Shown in pieces: positions 1 through 7,485 of a stretch of 64,000 nt of DNA. This stretch comes from Microbacteriaceae bacterium PS02066. GTDB lineage: Bacteria; Actinomycetota; Actinomycetes; Actinomycetales; Microbacteriaceae. Made by a program: the position numbers and the translations under genes. The DNA lies in assembly GCA_029959545.1 (NCBI GenBank), contig JASCPH010000001.1, forward strand, positions 62,001-126,000, written 5' to 3'. Under the pieces are notes generated by a model. The model did no database searches, was not told the DNA's origin, and was given only the letters and a program-made list of their open reading frames with translations. Within the stretch, counting starts at the first letter, position 1. Every line of letters starts with the position of its first letter.

Positions 1-72
1 AACCAGCCGGTGTTCGCGGGTAAGCCCGCCTCCGGCAGTACCGCATCACCCGTTCCTGAGGAGGAAGACGAC

Positions 73-381
73 ATGATCGCTTTGCGCATCAAGGACTACG
101 ACGGCAACACTCACCTGTGCACGCTGGGTCTCGGCGTGTTCCGGCACTTGATCCAGCAGGACGACCCGGAGCGGATCAAGAACATCGTCCGCTCCGACGA
201 CGCGTGGACCGACACGGATCTCGTGGAACTGCCCCGCCTGCTGAAGACGTACGGATGCCGCGGCGCGATCTGGCGGTGCGAGAAGGGCGTGTTCACGGTC
301 GTCGACTCGGTGGAGACGCAGAATGCGGGACGCGAGGTGCTGATGCAGGGCGGCATGTGGTCCGCAGTGATCTCCAGCTGA
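73..381 (+). CDS. Hypothetical small prophage protein
   Basis: A 102-aa acidic soluble protein with no signal peptide or membrane segment; I do not recognise the family. The ATG at 73 is chosen over a GTG at 10 because a strong GAGGAGG lies 6-9 nt upstream, and the same initiation block (CGTTCCTGAGGAGGAA) precedes the holin-like gene at 1323. It is the first gene of a rightward run of small genes that ends at the terminator near 3200, so it is probably co-transcribed with the phage late/lysis genes. Function unknown. Confidence 0.6.
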   Translation: MIALRIKDYDGNTHLCTLGLGVFRHLIQQDDPERIKNIVRSDDAWTDTDLVELPRLLKTYGCRGAIWRCEKGVFTVVDSVETQNAGREVLMQGGMWSAVISS

Positions 382-420
382 TGCGTGCCCTGTGGCGGGC
401 GTCGATCTATGGGAGGTGAC

Positions 421-741
421 GTGGACGTTCTCGCGTTCTTCGCAAATCCGTCGGTGCGTGATGTCGGCGCGGTGCTGATTCTCGCGATCGTGGTCGTGAT
501 GATTCTCCGCGGTGATCTTGTCCCGCGGCGCACACATGATCGTGAGCTCGCTGCGGCGGAAAAGCGCACGACCGACGCGGTTACCCGCGGCGACGAGTGG
601 AAGCACACTGCCGAGGAGACCACGAAGGTCAACGCCGTGATCAGGAAGCAGAACAGCGACCTGATCGAAGCGAACCAGGTCGTGAAGACGTTCCTCCAAG
701 CCTCGGGCCCGTCGCCGGCTGACACGGTCGGAGGTGCGTGA
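421..741 (+). CDS. Small phage membrane protein with coiled-coil tail
   Basis: A 106-aa protein with one membrane helix at about residues 12-32 and then a charged, helix-rich tail (about 37-95) that looks able to form a coiled coil. GTG at 421 is chosen because GGGAGGTGAC lies directly upstream; an ATG at 385 would add 12 basic residues without a good ribosome site. Single-helix proteins like this often sit in lysis cassettes of actinophages, as in this cluster, but no specific function can be assigned. Its stop overlaps the next start (TGATG). Confidence 0.6.
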   Translation: MDVLAFFANPSVRDVGAVLILAIVVVMILRGDLVPRRTHDRELAAAEKRTTDAVTRGDEWKHTAEETTKVNAVIRKQNSDLIEANQVVKTFLQASGPSPADTVGGA

Positions 742-953
742 TGTGGCGGAAACCCAAGACCGAACCGATCGAGATTCCTGACGACCTCAGTGAGGCGCGG
801 CGCCTGCGGGAGCAGGCCACCGCTGAGCATCGCGAGGTCGCATCGCAGGCACCAGCGATCAACCGTCTCGTCGGATATCTCACCGAACGCCGCGCACTGA
901 ACCACTTCGGAGACTCGATCCAGATCACCTTCACGAGGAGGGGCAATGCTTGA
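741..953 (+). CDS. Small hypothetical prophage protein
   Basis: A 70-aa charged protein without membrane segments. It resembles short proteins found next to holins in actinophage genomes (an E-A-R-R-L-R-E-Q helix followed by a conserved N-R-L-V-G-Y-L-T-E-R-R stretch and an N-H-F-G motif). ATG at 741 overlaps the previous stop; GTG at 738 is possible. The end overlaps the start of the next gene at 946, so the genes are translationally coupled. Function unknown. Confidence 0.6.
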   Translation: MWRKPKTEPIEIPDDLSEARRLREQATAEHREVASQAPAINRLVGYLTERRALNHFGDSIQITFTRRGNA

Positions 954-1266
954 ACTGATCGCCGACATCGAGATCCTGATCGGCGCGGGCGGAGCGATCG
1001 TGTTCGCCATCTCCTATGGCCTGTTCTTCGCGTGGAGGAAGACTCCCGCGGGCCGGTCGCTGATGTACTTCGTGCTCTCGCTGATCGCCCTGTTCTGCCT
1101 GAATGCGATCGGACGGTGGACCGGGGGCGACTACTGGGGCCGTGACGTCATCCGCATCCTCGTGTACTCCACGCTCGTCTTCACGATGTGGCGGCTCGTG
1201 TTCGTCCTCTGGTCGTCGTGGCATCGTGCCGACGGCTTCGACATCCAATCCAAGCGCCAGCGCTGA
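946..1266 (+). CDS. Holin-like phage membrane protein
   Basis: A 106-aa protein with three hydrophobic segments (about residues 10-29, 40-57 and 69-90) and a basic, polar C-terminus, a layout common in actinophage holin-like proteins. The start has GAGGAGGGG 6 nt upstream. It overlaps the preceding gene and is followed by a terminator hairpin at 1281-1303. Its place beside a second two-helix protein at 1323 fits a two-component membrane lysis module. Lysis itself is inferred; no endolysin is inside the window and it may lie to the left. Confidence 0.55.
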   Translation: MLELIADIEILIGAGGAIVFAISYGLFFAWRKTPAGRSLMYFVLSLIALFCLNAIGRWTGGDYWGRDVIRILVYSTLVFTMWRLVFVLWSSWHRADGFDIQSKRQR

Positions 1267-1280
1267 AACAACATCATCTG

Positions 1281-1303
1281 AGCCACCTTCGGGTGGCTTT
1301 TCT
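1281..1303 (+). terminator. Rho-independent terminator
   Basis: AGCCACC-TTCG-GGTGGCT hairpin (1281-1298) with a UUCG-type loop, followed by a short T-rich stretch. It lies between the two membrane-protein genes, and the next gene's ribosome site starts 10 nt later, so it may only attenuate read-through. Confidence 0.7.
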
Positions 1304-1322
1304 CGTTCCTGAGGAGGAACCC

Positions 1323-1694
1323 ATGTCCACTCCGAACATCTGGTTTGCCGCGCAGCGCGTGCTGCGCACGATCGTGCAGGCGGCCGTGGTGCTGTTCCCG
1401 CTCGTGAACGGTGTCGCGATCGCCGCATCCGAGTACCTCAAGGAGCAGACGGGCGTCGGCGTCCCGGAGTGGGTGTTCTTCGCCCTCAACGGTGTGGTCG
1501 CGTTCACCGCGCTCGTCATGGGTCTCGTGGCCCGCATCATGGCCGTGCCGGGAGTGAACGAGTGGCTGACGAAGATTGGGCTCGGCTCCGTGCCCCGCTC
1601 GAACATCGACGACGCCGGCCTGCTGCCAGACCCTCGCGCGGCGACGCGTGCCGAGTACCAGGCGGCGGTTGAGTCGCGCCGCGCGCTCGGCTGA
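1323..1694 (+). CDS. Putative holin / phage membrane protein
   Basis: A 123-aa protein with two membrane segments (about 15-37 and 51-74) and a polar C-terminal tail ending in R-A-A-T-R-A-E-Y-Q-A-A-V. The ATG at 1323 follows GAGGAGG at the usual distance. Size, topology and position next to another small membrane protein match actinophage holins. The stop overlaps the next start (TGATG), so downstream genes are coupled. A role in host lysis is inferred from context. Confidence 0.55.
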   Translation: MSTPNIWFAAQRVLRTIVQAAVVLFPLVNGVAIAASEYLKEQTGVGVPEWVFFALNGVVAFTALVMGLVARIMAVPGVNEWLTKIGLGSVPRSNIDDAGLLPDPRAATRAEYQAAVESRRALG

Positions 1695-1969
1695 TGTCGG
1701 GCGGGTACACGCCGCCAGAGTTCGGCGACTGGGATCCGACGAAGCCGATCACTGCTGACCGTGCGCTGATCCCGCTCGGGCAGCAGTACGAGGCCGTGCG
1801 GCGCGACGTCACGGACCCCGAGTCACCTGTGGGCGCTGCGGTCGCTGCGGCCGTCGCGGCGGGTGGTGGCGGCATGGGTGTCGTCGACAACGGCGACGGA
1901 ACCCTCACTCTCACTTCGGATAGCTCGTACGTCGACAACGGCGACGGCACTCTCACGATCGGAGCATGA
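1694..1969 (+). CDS. Small phage tail-type protein with NGDGT repeats
   Basis: A 91-aa protein with an alanine/glycine linker at about 48-60 followed by two copies of V-D-N-G-D-G-T-L-T (64-72 and 80-88). Such Asp/Gly repeats are typical of actinophage tail-fibre or minor tail proteins, where they form short beta-turn modules. It overlaps the gene before it (TGATG) and the gene after it (start at 1966), so it probably forms a structural pair with the SGNH-like protein. Confidence 0.5.
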   Translation: MSGGYTPPEFGDWDPTKPITADRALIPLGQQYEAVRRDVTDPESPVGAAVAAAVAAGGGGMGVVDNGDGTLTLTSDSSYVDNGDGTLTIGA

Positions 1970-3159
1970 TGCCTCAGGACATCTACAGCAAGGCGGGTGC
2001 TGACGCGGCGTTCGTCCACGACTCTCCTGAGGGGCGTCAGGCGCTCGCGGAGTCACCCGAAGTAAAGGCCACGACGCTGCCGCGCCGCTCCGCACGCACC
2101 GACGGTGTGCACGTCTTCGGCGGCGGCACATCCTACACGAACGGTGCCGGCGCGGCGCCTGGGGAATCGTTCTTCGATCGTGCCGCCGCGGATGCCGGGG
2201 CGACCAGCACCACGAACAACGGTCAGGGGCGCTCCACGACGTGCTCGCTCCCGGCACAGTACGTTGACGGGCAGCCGAACGGCGCGTGGGTGCCCGGCAC
2301 GAGTGAGGGTCTGGTGTTCCTCGAGGTCGGAATCGGTGAGGCGCTGGAGGAGGACGACGCGTCGTGGCTCGGGCATCGCAACGTGTTCGAGAACAAGCTC
2401 CTCACCGCGATCCGCTGGTTCCGATCCCGCCTGAACCGGAAGCTCAACCACCCGTCGGTCGTCGTGACCGGCGGCGTGTTCGAGACGCTCACCGCACTCT
2501 CCGCGGTAAGACTGGAGCCCGGGGTGAAGCTCGTCGCCAATGGTGCGACTGTGACGATCACGCTTGACGAGGACGCCGACGCCGAGCTCGTGGTGTTCAC
2601 CGTCCCGTGGATGGCTACTGCGGACGCGACGAACAACGGCGACTTCCGCTACCGGGTCGATGGCGGCCCCTGGCGCAACGCCTCTACGAAGGGCAACGGC
2701 GATCCCCGCCCGGACGGCGCCAACGCGGTGCTCACGCTGTCCAGCGTCCGTATCCCCGACGCGCGCCGAGACTCGGTCATCGAGATCGAGAAGACCGGGG
2801 GTGCTGAGCTGTGGTTCCACTCCTACGCGCTGATGGGGAATCCCACCCCGCCGCCGATCATCCTCATCCAGGATGTGCACCTCAACGAGGTCGACGGGGC
2901 GTGGGTGTTCCCGGCTGGCGTTCACACTCCGGGGCCGCGTCGCAACAACGCGACCCTCGACGTCTACCGCGCGATCGTCGAGCGTGTGGCCGCGTCGCCG
3001 GAGTTCGGCGACGGCCTGATCGCGGTCGCCGACCCCAACCCGCGGTTCGACCCCACGACGATGCTCGACGTCGACCAGGTGCACCTCAACCCCACCGGCC
3101 ACGAGGTCTACCGCCGCGCGATCGCCGACGCCCGCCAGCGCATCGTCTACCGGCCCTGA
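1966..3159 (+). CDS. Prophage SGNH-hydrolase-like protein
   Basis: A 397-aa protein with the outline of an SGNH/GDSL hydrolase. Block I reads G-T-S-Y-T-N-G with the candidate nucleophile Ser56, and block V reads D-V-D-Q-V-H-L-N near the C-terminus, giving Asp370 and His373 as the D-x-x-H pair. The usual GDS has Thr in place of Asp. The middle (about 130-300) looks like a beta-sandwich insertion. Many actinophages carry such proteins in the tail or lysis region, probably to trim cell-wall acyl or sugar ester groups. The exact substrate is unknown. A terminator follows at once. Confidence 0.6.
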   Translation: MMPQDIYSKAGADAAFVHDSPEGRQALAESPEVKATTLPRRSARTDGVHVFGGGTSYTNGAGAAPGESFFDRAAADAGATSTTNNGQGRSTTCSLPAQYVDGQPNGAWVPGTSEGLVFLEVGIGEALEEDDASWLGHRNVFENKLLTAIRWFRSRLNRKLNHPSVVVTGGVFETLTALSAVRLEPGVKLVANGATVTITLDEDADAELVVFTVPWMATADATNNGDFRYRVDGGPWRNASTKGNGDPRPDGANAVLTLSSVRIPDARRDSVIEIEKTGGAELWFHSYALMGNPTPPPIILIQDVHLNEVDGAWVFPAGVHTPGPRRNNATLDVYRAIVERVAASPEFGDGLIAVADPNPRFDPTTMLDVDQVHLNPTGHEVYRRAIADARQRIVYRP

Positions 3160-3178
3160 CGACCGGTTATCTGCCGAC

Positions 3179-3226
3179 AACGCCCCCGGCGTCCCTCCTA
3201 TCGCGGAGCGGGCGCCGGGGGCGTTT
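3179..3226 (+). terminator. Strong terminator after the prophage late genes
   Basis: A 13-bp perfect stem (AACGCCCCCGGCG at 3179-3191 with its complement at 3213-3225), a 21-nt loop and a short T run. It separates the late cluster from the recombinase gene at 3354. Confidence 0.8.
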
Positions 3227-3353
3227 CGTCGTTGCACAGGTCAGTGTCAGACCAGGGGCGTATGGTCGCGCGCACCTCCCGAAGACGGGAGCGCCCCGCC
3301 AGGTGTTGGAGCACCGGACGGGGCCAGCCGAACCAGAAGCACCTGGAGCGACC

Positions 3354-4289
3354 ATGAGCACCATACCCCTGACCGTCATCCCCTCGGTGGAGATCTCCGC
3401 CGAAACGCGCCTCGCCGCCCGCGGATTCCTGCTCCGCTACACGGGCCGCACCCGCGAGCTCTACGACACTGCCCTGCGCCTGTTCTTCGACTGGTGCGCC
3501 CGTGAGGGGCTCGAGCCGCTGCGGGATGTGACCCGGCAGGATGTGGAGGCGTTCGGCCGGCACCTTGAGGAGGAACGCGGCAACGGGCCCGCGACGGTGT
3601 CGCAGCGCCTCACGATCATCCGCGGCTTCTACAAACTGTGCGAGGTCGACGAACGCATCCGCCGCTCACCCGCCGCGCACATCCGGCTCCCGAAGGCGTG
3701 GCGCGACGGAGCCCGCACCCAGTACCTGTCGCTCGTGGAGGCGATGCTCGTCCTCCGCGCCGCCGACCAGCAGCACGCGTCCGCGGCCGCAGTGATCTAC
3801 ATGATGATGACGATGGGCCTCAGAGTGTCGGAAGCGCTCAGTGTGCAGGTGACGGACTTCCGGGATGTCGTGAACGGGATGCGGGTGCTGCGGGGCGTGG
3901 GGAAGGGCAACAAGCCGTTCACGATGCCGATCCCACCCGACGCGCTGCAACGCATGGAGAAAGCTGCTGCGGGGCGTACGGAAGGTCCGCTGCTGCTGCA
4001 GCCCGAGAACGGTCATGAGTGGGGCGGGACGCCGCTGTCACGGTGCGCGGTGCAGACGATCCTCACCAACGCGCTTCGCGCCGCCGGCATCCAGAAGCAC
4101 CTCACCCCGCACTCGTTGCGCCACACGTATGCGACGAATGGCCTCGCGCATGGGAACGTGACGCTCGAGCAGATGCAGCGCGCTCTCCGGCACGCCGACC
4201 CGCGCACGACGCTCGGTTACGACCACACCAGGGAGAACCTGTCCAAACATGCGAACCACCAGATCGGTGCGATGTTCGCGGTCGGGTGA
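3354..4289 (+). CDS. XerD-like tyrosine recombinase in prophage
   Basis: A 311-aa site-specific recombinase. A SAM-like core-binding domain occupies about residues 15-110 and the catalytic domain about 125-305. All catalytic residues are present: Arg157 (G-L-R-V-S-E), Lys184 or Lys187, His253 and Arg256 (H-S-L-R-H), His280 and the nucleophile Tyr289 (L-G-Y-D-H). The ATG at 3354 has GGAG 7-10 nt upstream; the reading frame is open much further upstream but only as a shadow of the SGNH gene. It is the second intact tyrosine recombinase in this prophage besides the integrase at 4807-6000; resolution of dimers or inversion of a segment are possible roles. Confidence 0.85.
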   Translation: MSTIPLTVIPSVEISAETRLAARGFLLRYTGRTRELYDTALRLFFDWCAREGLEPLRDVTRQDVEAFGRHLEEERGNGPATVSQRLTIIRGFYKLCEVDERIRRSPAAHIRLPKAWRDGARTQYLSLVEAMLVLRAADQQHASAAAVIYMMMTMGLRVSEALSVQVTDFRDVVNGMRVLRGVGKGNKPFTMPIPPDALQRMEKAAAGRTEGPLLLQPENGHEWGGTPLSRCAVQTILTNALRAAGIQKHLTPHSLRHTYATNGLAHGNVTLEQMQRALRHADPRTTLGYDHTRENLSKHANHQIGAMFAVG

Positions 4290-4320
4290 CTGCACCGCTG
4301 CGCTCTGCGCGACGGCGCGG

Positions 4321-4336
4321 TAGGCTCCAGCCTATG
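4321..4336 (+). promoter_or_regulatory. Leaderless promoter -10 box
   Basis: TAGGCT at 4321-4326 lies 7 nt before the ATG at 4334, the leaderless spacing that recurs throughout the window. Confidence 0.5.
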
Positions 4337-4726
4337 AGCAGCATGGGGGAGCAGAACTCCGCAATCGTTGTCGACTGGCGTCCGGTGTGGTGGAGCCTCG
4401 TGTGGTCGTGGATACTGATTTGGATTCCGAGCGCGATCCTCGCCGTCCGCACCGCGAACACGCGCATCACTCTCGGGGATGGTGCCCTGACCGTGCGCAC
4501 GGGCGCCGCGTCTCGCAGCACCACTCACGTCGAGCTGTACCGGGTGCGGACGGTCGCTGCGACGGACAGCATCTTCGGCGGTGGGAAGGTGGTGCTGACG
4601 ATGCAGGACGGCACCGTCCACACGGTGGGGCCGATCAAGAACGCTGACCAGGTGGCCGGCCGCGTGCGGGCCGTGATCAACTCCGACCGTGACGGTCGCA
4701 ACATCCAGTACCGCGAGAACGTCTGA
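4334..4726 (+). CDS. PH-domain membrane protein (prophage)
   Basis: A 130-aa protein with one N-terminal membrane helix (about 15-35) and a bacterial PH-like beta domain (about 38-120, with the G-D-G-A-L-T-V-R and F-G-G-G-K-V-V-L-T strands). Proteins of this shape are frequent next to integrases in actinobacterial prophages; membrane anchoring and roles in superinfection immunity have been suggested, but nothing here proves it. There is no ribosome site; a TAGGCT box 7 nt before the ATG suggests a leaderless lysogeny-expressed transcript. It converges on the integrase gene, with a shared terminator between them. Confidence 0.65.
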   Translation: MSSMGEQNSAIVVDWRPVWWSLVWSWILIWIPSAILAVRTANTRITLGDGALTVRTGAASRSTTHVELYRVRTVAATDSIFGGGKVVLTMQDGTVHTVGPIKNADQVAGRVRAVINSDRDGRNIQYRENV

Positions 4727-4735
4727 TCGCGTAGA

Positions 4736-4768
4736 AGAGCCCCCACCCTGACCAGGGGTGGGGGCTCT
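4736..4768. terminator. Bidirectional terminator between PH-domain gene and integrase
   Basis: A 13-bp perfect stem (AGAGCCCCCACCC / GGGTGGGGGCTCT) with a 7-nt loop between two convergent genes. Confidence 0.8.
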
Positions 4769-4806
4769 CTCTGGTTACTTGCCGCCGAGGGTTGTGTCGC
4801 CTTCGG

Positions 4807-6000
4807 TCACGTGCCGGATGATCCGAGAGCGCGCTGCTCGATCAACCGCGAGAACTGCTCCATCGCAGTTGTGAGCCGCTCACGATTGCGAAGCGACTTG
4901 TACCCCTGCGTCATCGTCCGGGTAGAGTGCCCGACAATCTCGGAGATCAGGTCTTCCGGTACGCCAGCTGCGTAGAGGAGGTCGACGGTCGTGTGCCGAG
5001 CGTCGTGGAGGCGAACGTCCTTGTCGATACCTGCTGAGGACAGCGCCGCGCGCCAATTGCGAGAGTCGGCATCGGGGCTGATCGGGCGGCCGTTGTTGGT
5101 GAACACGAGCCCCCAGGGGTTCTCGGGGGTATCCGCCAGGTGACGCTCGAGGATCGACCGGAGTGGGTCGATGAGGGGAATGATCCTCCACGCTTTCGAC
5201 GCCTTGGGCCGTGTCAGGTAGAGGCCACCCGCGACGTGTCGGTACTCGTAGTCGTCAGGGACATCCGGCTTGCCGTCAGTGTCGGTGAGCTTGAGCCGCA
5301 GCATTTGCCACGACAGGTCGAGAACGTCACCGACGCGGTCTCGCTCAAGTCCGATCACCTCGCCTCGTCGAGCTCCGGTGAGCAGTGCGGTCGCCCAACG
5401 CGCGCCGGATACGGCGTCCGTGGCCGCGTAGCTGAGGAACTGGATCGACTCGTCGAGGTCTAGCGCGTGCAGGGTTGTCGCTGCCTTCCTAGGTGCTGCT
5501 GTGAGCGCCGCCGGGTTGCGCCCGATTCGCCCCTCCCGAACAGCAATCTTCAGCGCGACGGACATGGTCCGGTGCGCCAGGAGCGCCGTGGTCGAGCTGA
5601 GGCCCTTGCTGCGAATCGCATCGTGTACGCGGCGGACATGAGCCGGCGTCAGCTTGTCGAGTTTCACCTTCCCAATCGTCGGGATGATGTGGTTCTCAAC
5701 AGTCCGTCGATACCCGTCCAAAGTGTTGGGTCGAACCTCACGGGCGGCGATCTCTCGGACCCAGTAACGGAACCACTGCTCGCACGTCTGTGTCGCAGTC
5801 GGGAGGTCTCCCCGCGACTCAAGCTCGGAGCGCATCTGCGCCATGACAGCGAGCAGCTCCGGCTTGTTCTTCCGTCGCACAACCTTGCGGCGTCGGGCAC
5901 CGTCGTGGGACGGAAGCTCGATAGAAGCTGCCCAGTATTTGAGTGGCTGCTTCTTGTCGGCGGGGACTCGATAGATCGAGCCTTCTCCCTTGCCTCGCAT
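4807..6000 (-). CDS. int: Phage integrase (tyrosine recombinase)
   Basis: A 397-aa integrase that would insert and excise the prophage at the tRNA site near 6221-6264. An N-terminal AP2-like arm-binding region (about 1-60), a SAM-like core-binding domain (about 65-165) and a C-terminal catalytic domain (about 175-385) are visible. Catalytic residues: Arg211 (T-G-A-R-R-G-E), Lys266, His332 and Arg335 (H-D-A-R-H), His358 (V-G-H-S) and Tyr367 (Q-G-Y-K). It reads away from the attachment site, with about 220 bp between its start and the site that hold repeated candidate arm sites. Full length for the family and apparently intact. Confidence 0.93.
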   Translation of the reverse strand: MRGKGEGSIYRVPADKKQPLKYWAASIELPSHDGARRRKVVRRKNKPELLAVMAQMRSELESRGDLPTATQTCEQWFRYWVREIAAREVRPNTLDGYRRTVENHIIPTIGKVKLDKLTPAHVRRVHDAIRSKGLSSTTALLAHRTMSVALKIAVREGRIGRNPAALTAAPRKAATTLHALDLDESIQFLSYAATDAVSGARWATALLTGARRGEVIGLERDRVGDVLDLSWQMLRLKLTDTDGKPDVPDDYEYRHVAGGLYLTRPKASKAWRIIPLIDPLRSILERHLADTPENPWGLVFTNNGRPISPDADSRNWRAALSSAGIDKDVRLHDARHTTVDLLYAAGVPEDLISEIVGHSTRTMTQGYKSLRNRERLTTAMEQFSRLIEQRALGSSGT

Positions 6001-6106
6001 GGTGCCTTCCTTGGTTCAGTTCTTGCTTCGCTGAGCGTCGCGGACGCCGTTGTCCGCGGCTCGTCTTCTTTCGCGTTCGACGTATGTCACCGCTTCGCCC
6101 TTCTGG

Positions 6107-6175
6107 TGTAGCCGTTGGTGTAGCCATTGGCGTGGTTCCCGGTGTGCCCGTATTGGCCACTAGTGACAGGCTACA
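6107..6175. repeat. Candidate integrase arm-type sites
   Basis: Two adjacent direct repeats, TGTAGCCGTTGG (6107-6118) and TGTAGCCATTGG (6119-6130), and an inverted GGCTACA (6169-6175), lie between the integrase start and the tRNA fragment. This is where arm-type binding sites of an integrase are expected. Binding is inferred. Confidence 0.45.
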
Positions 6176-6220
6176 TGCCATATGTGGCGTATTGCAAGCT
6201 AAAAACGGGCAACGCCACAC

Positions 6221-6264
6221 AACTCATAATCGTGAGGTCGCGGGTTCAAGCCCCGCTCCTGCTA
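6221..6264 (+). other. Prophage attachment site: 3' part of tRNA-Met(CAT)
   Basis: The stretch holds a CTCATAA anticodon loop (CAT anticodon), a GCGGG-TTCAAGC-CCCGC T-arm and the 3' acceptor strand TCCTGCT plus A. No matching 5' half (an AGCAGGA acceptor strand or a D-arm) exists upstream, and the anticodon stem has a mismatch with the phage-side bases, so this is not a complete tRNA gene. It is what a phage leaves at the end of a prophage when it integrates into a tRNA 3' end; the restored full tRNA should lie at the other end, off the left edge. Elongator Met is the best match; Ile2 (also CAT) is possible. Confidence 0.75.
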
Positions 6265-6273
6265 CAGACAAGG

Positions 6274-6296
6274 CCCCCGGTTCTGCCGGGGGTTTT
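6274..6296 (+). terminator. tRNA terminator
   Basis: CCCCCGG-TTCTG-CCGGGGG followed by TTTT, just after the tRNA fragment. It is probably the original terminator of the host tRNA gene. Confidence 0.7.
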
Positions 6297-6423
6297 CTGC
6301 ATTCTGGGTCGGGGCGTGCATTGCAAGGAGTCCGCGGATTGACGCGCCCGCTCGCTCGATCACGGTGTGTACTTTCGTGTGTATTCGTATACACGCGCCC
6401 GCCGTGAAGGCAGTCACCGGTCA

Positions 6424-7365
6424 TCACCCCAACACTTCCACACCGAAGCCCGCGACCACCGCGCGCACCTCGTCGAGGTAGCGCTGCGCCTGCTCGGTGA
6501 GCCCGAGGGCGGCCTGGCCGATCCAGCCGATCTCGATCCTCTCGTCGACCTCGAGGGGGACGGCGACGATCTCGGGATCGAGGTCGTCGCTGATGATGCC
6601 GGTGGAGATCGTGTAGCCGCCGAGCCCGATCATGAGGTTGAAGATCGTCGCGCGGTCGGAGACTCGGATCTCCTGCTTCGCGGAGAGGGTCGAGAGGATC
6701 TCCTCGGCGAGGTAGAACGAGTTGTTCGCACCCTGATCGAAGGTGAGGCGCGGCAGGTCGGCGAGGTCGTCGAGCGTTGCGCGCCCTCGTGCGGCGAGCG
6801 GGTTCTTGCGCGAGATGAAGATGTGCGGCTCGGCGAAGAACAGCGGGTGGAAGGCGAGCCCGGCGTCGCGGAGAAGCTTGTCGATCACGTTGCGGTTGAC
6901 GTCGTCGCGGTAGAGGATGCCGATCTCGCTGCGGAGCGTGCGGACGTCCTCGATGATGTCCCACGTGCGCGTCTCACGCAGCGAGAACTCGTACTCCGCC
7001 GCACCGAAACTCCTCACCATCCGCACGAAGGCGTCCACGGCGAATGAGTAGTGCTGAGTGGAGACGCCGAGCAGGCGCCGGGCCGGCGGTCGGCCGAGGT
7101 AGCGCTGTTCGAGCAGCGCGACCTGCTCGACGACCTGCCGGGCGTAGCCGAGGAACTCGGTGCCGTCGGCGGTGAGCGTCACGCCCCGCGCCGATCGGAT
7201 CAGGAGGGCTCGCCCGACGCGCGCCTCGAGGTCCTTCATCGCCGCCGACATCGTGGGCTGCGACACGTAGAGCAGGTCCGCCGCGGCGGAGATCGACCCC
7301 TCTGCCGCCACCTCCACGAAGTAGTGGAGCTGTTGCAGGGAGATGCCCGCGGTGGTCTTTGCCAT
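6424..7365 (-). CDS. LysR-family regulator of the mesXD pair
   Basis: A 313-aa LysR-type activator/repressor. The winged helix occupies about residues 8-67 (L-Q-Q-L-H-Y-F then the S-Q-P-T-M-S-A-A recognition helix) and the rest is a two-lobed periplasmic-binding-like effector domain. It is divergent from the methionine-synthase genes starting at 7486, the usual layout for a LysR protein and its target, so control by a methionine-related metabolite is likely. On its own strand TATAGT (7379-7374) lies 8 nt from the ATG, so its mRNA looks leaderless, and a palindrome overlaps that box (see 7364-7378), implying autoregulation. Confidence 0.88.
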   Translation of the reverse strand: MAKTTAGISLQQLHYFVEVAAEGSISAAADLLYVSQPTMSAAMKDLEARVGRALLIRSARGVTLTADGTEFLGYARQVVEQVALLEQRYLGRPPARRLLGVSTQHYSFAVDAFVRMVRSFGAAEYEFSLRETRTWDIIEDVRTLRSEIGILYRDDVNRNVIDKLLRDAGLAFHPLFFAEPHIFISRKNPLAARGRATLDDLADLPRLTFDQGANNSFYLAEEILSTLSAKQEIRVSDRATIFNLMIGLGGYTISTGIISDDLDPEIVAVPLEVDERIEIGWIGQAALGLTEQAQRYLDEVRAVVAGFGVEVLG

Positions 7366-7378
7366 AGTCGAAGACTAT
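7364..7378. promoter_or_regulatory. LysR-type operator between lysR and mesX
   Basis: A perfect inverted repeat, ATAGTC-GAA-GACTAT, with the T-N11-A core of LysR binding sites. It covers the regulator's first codon and its -10 box, and lies upstream of mesX. Binding is inferred from position and symmetry. Confidence 0.6.
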
Positions 7379-7485
7379 AGGAGCGCATAGCCAGCCCGAA
7401 TTACCTGATGGACTCCGAACACCGGCACGATGGCACGACACCCCCCGCGTGGCCCACCGGCGCGCGAGAACCCGATTGGCTGCGC

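Noticed and set aside
2053..3237. Long minus-strand open frame opposite the SGNH-like gene
   Set aside because: Low-complexity shadow typical of high-GC DNA; the plus strand has the hydrolase motifs, coupling to its neighbours and a terminator.
6180..6264. Complete tRNA gene at the attachment site
   Set aside because: The acceptor 5' strand and D-arm are absent and the anticodon stem has a mismatch, so only the 3' part is present.
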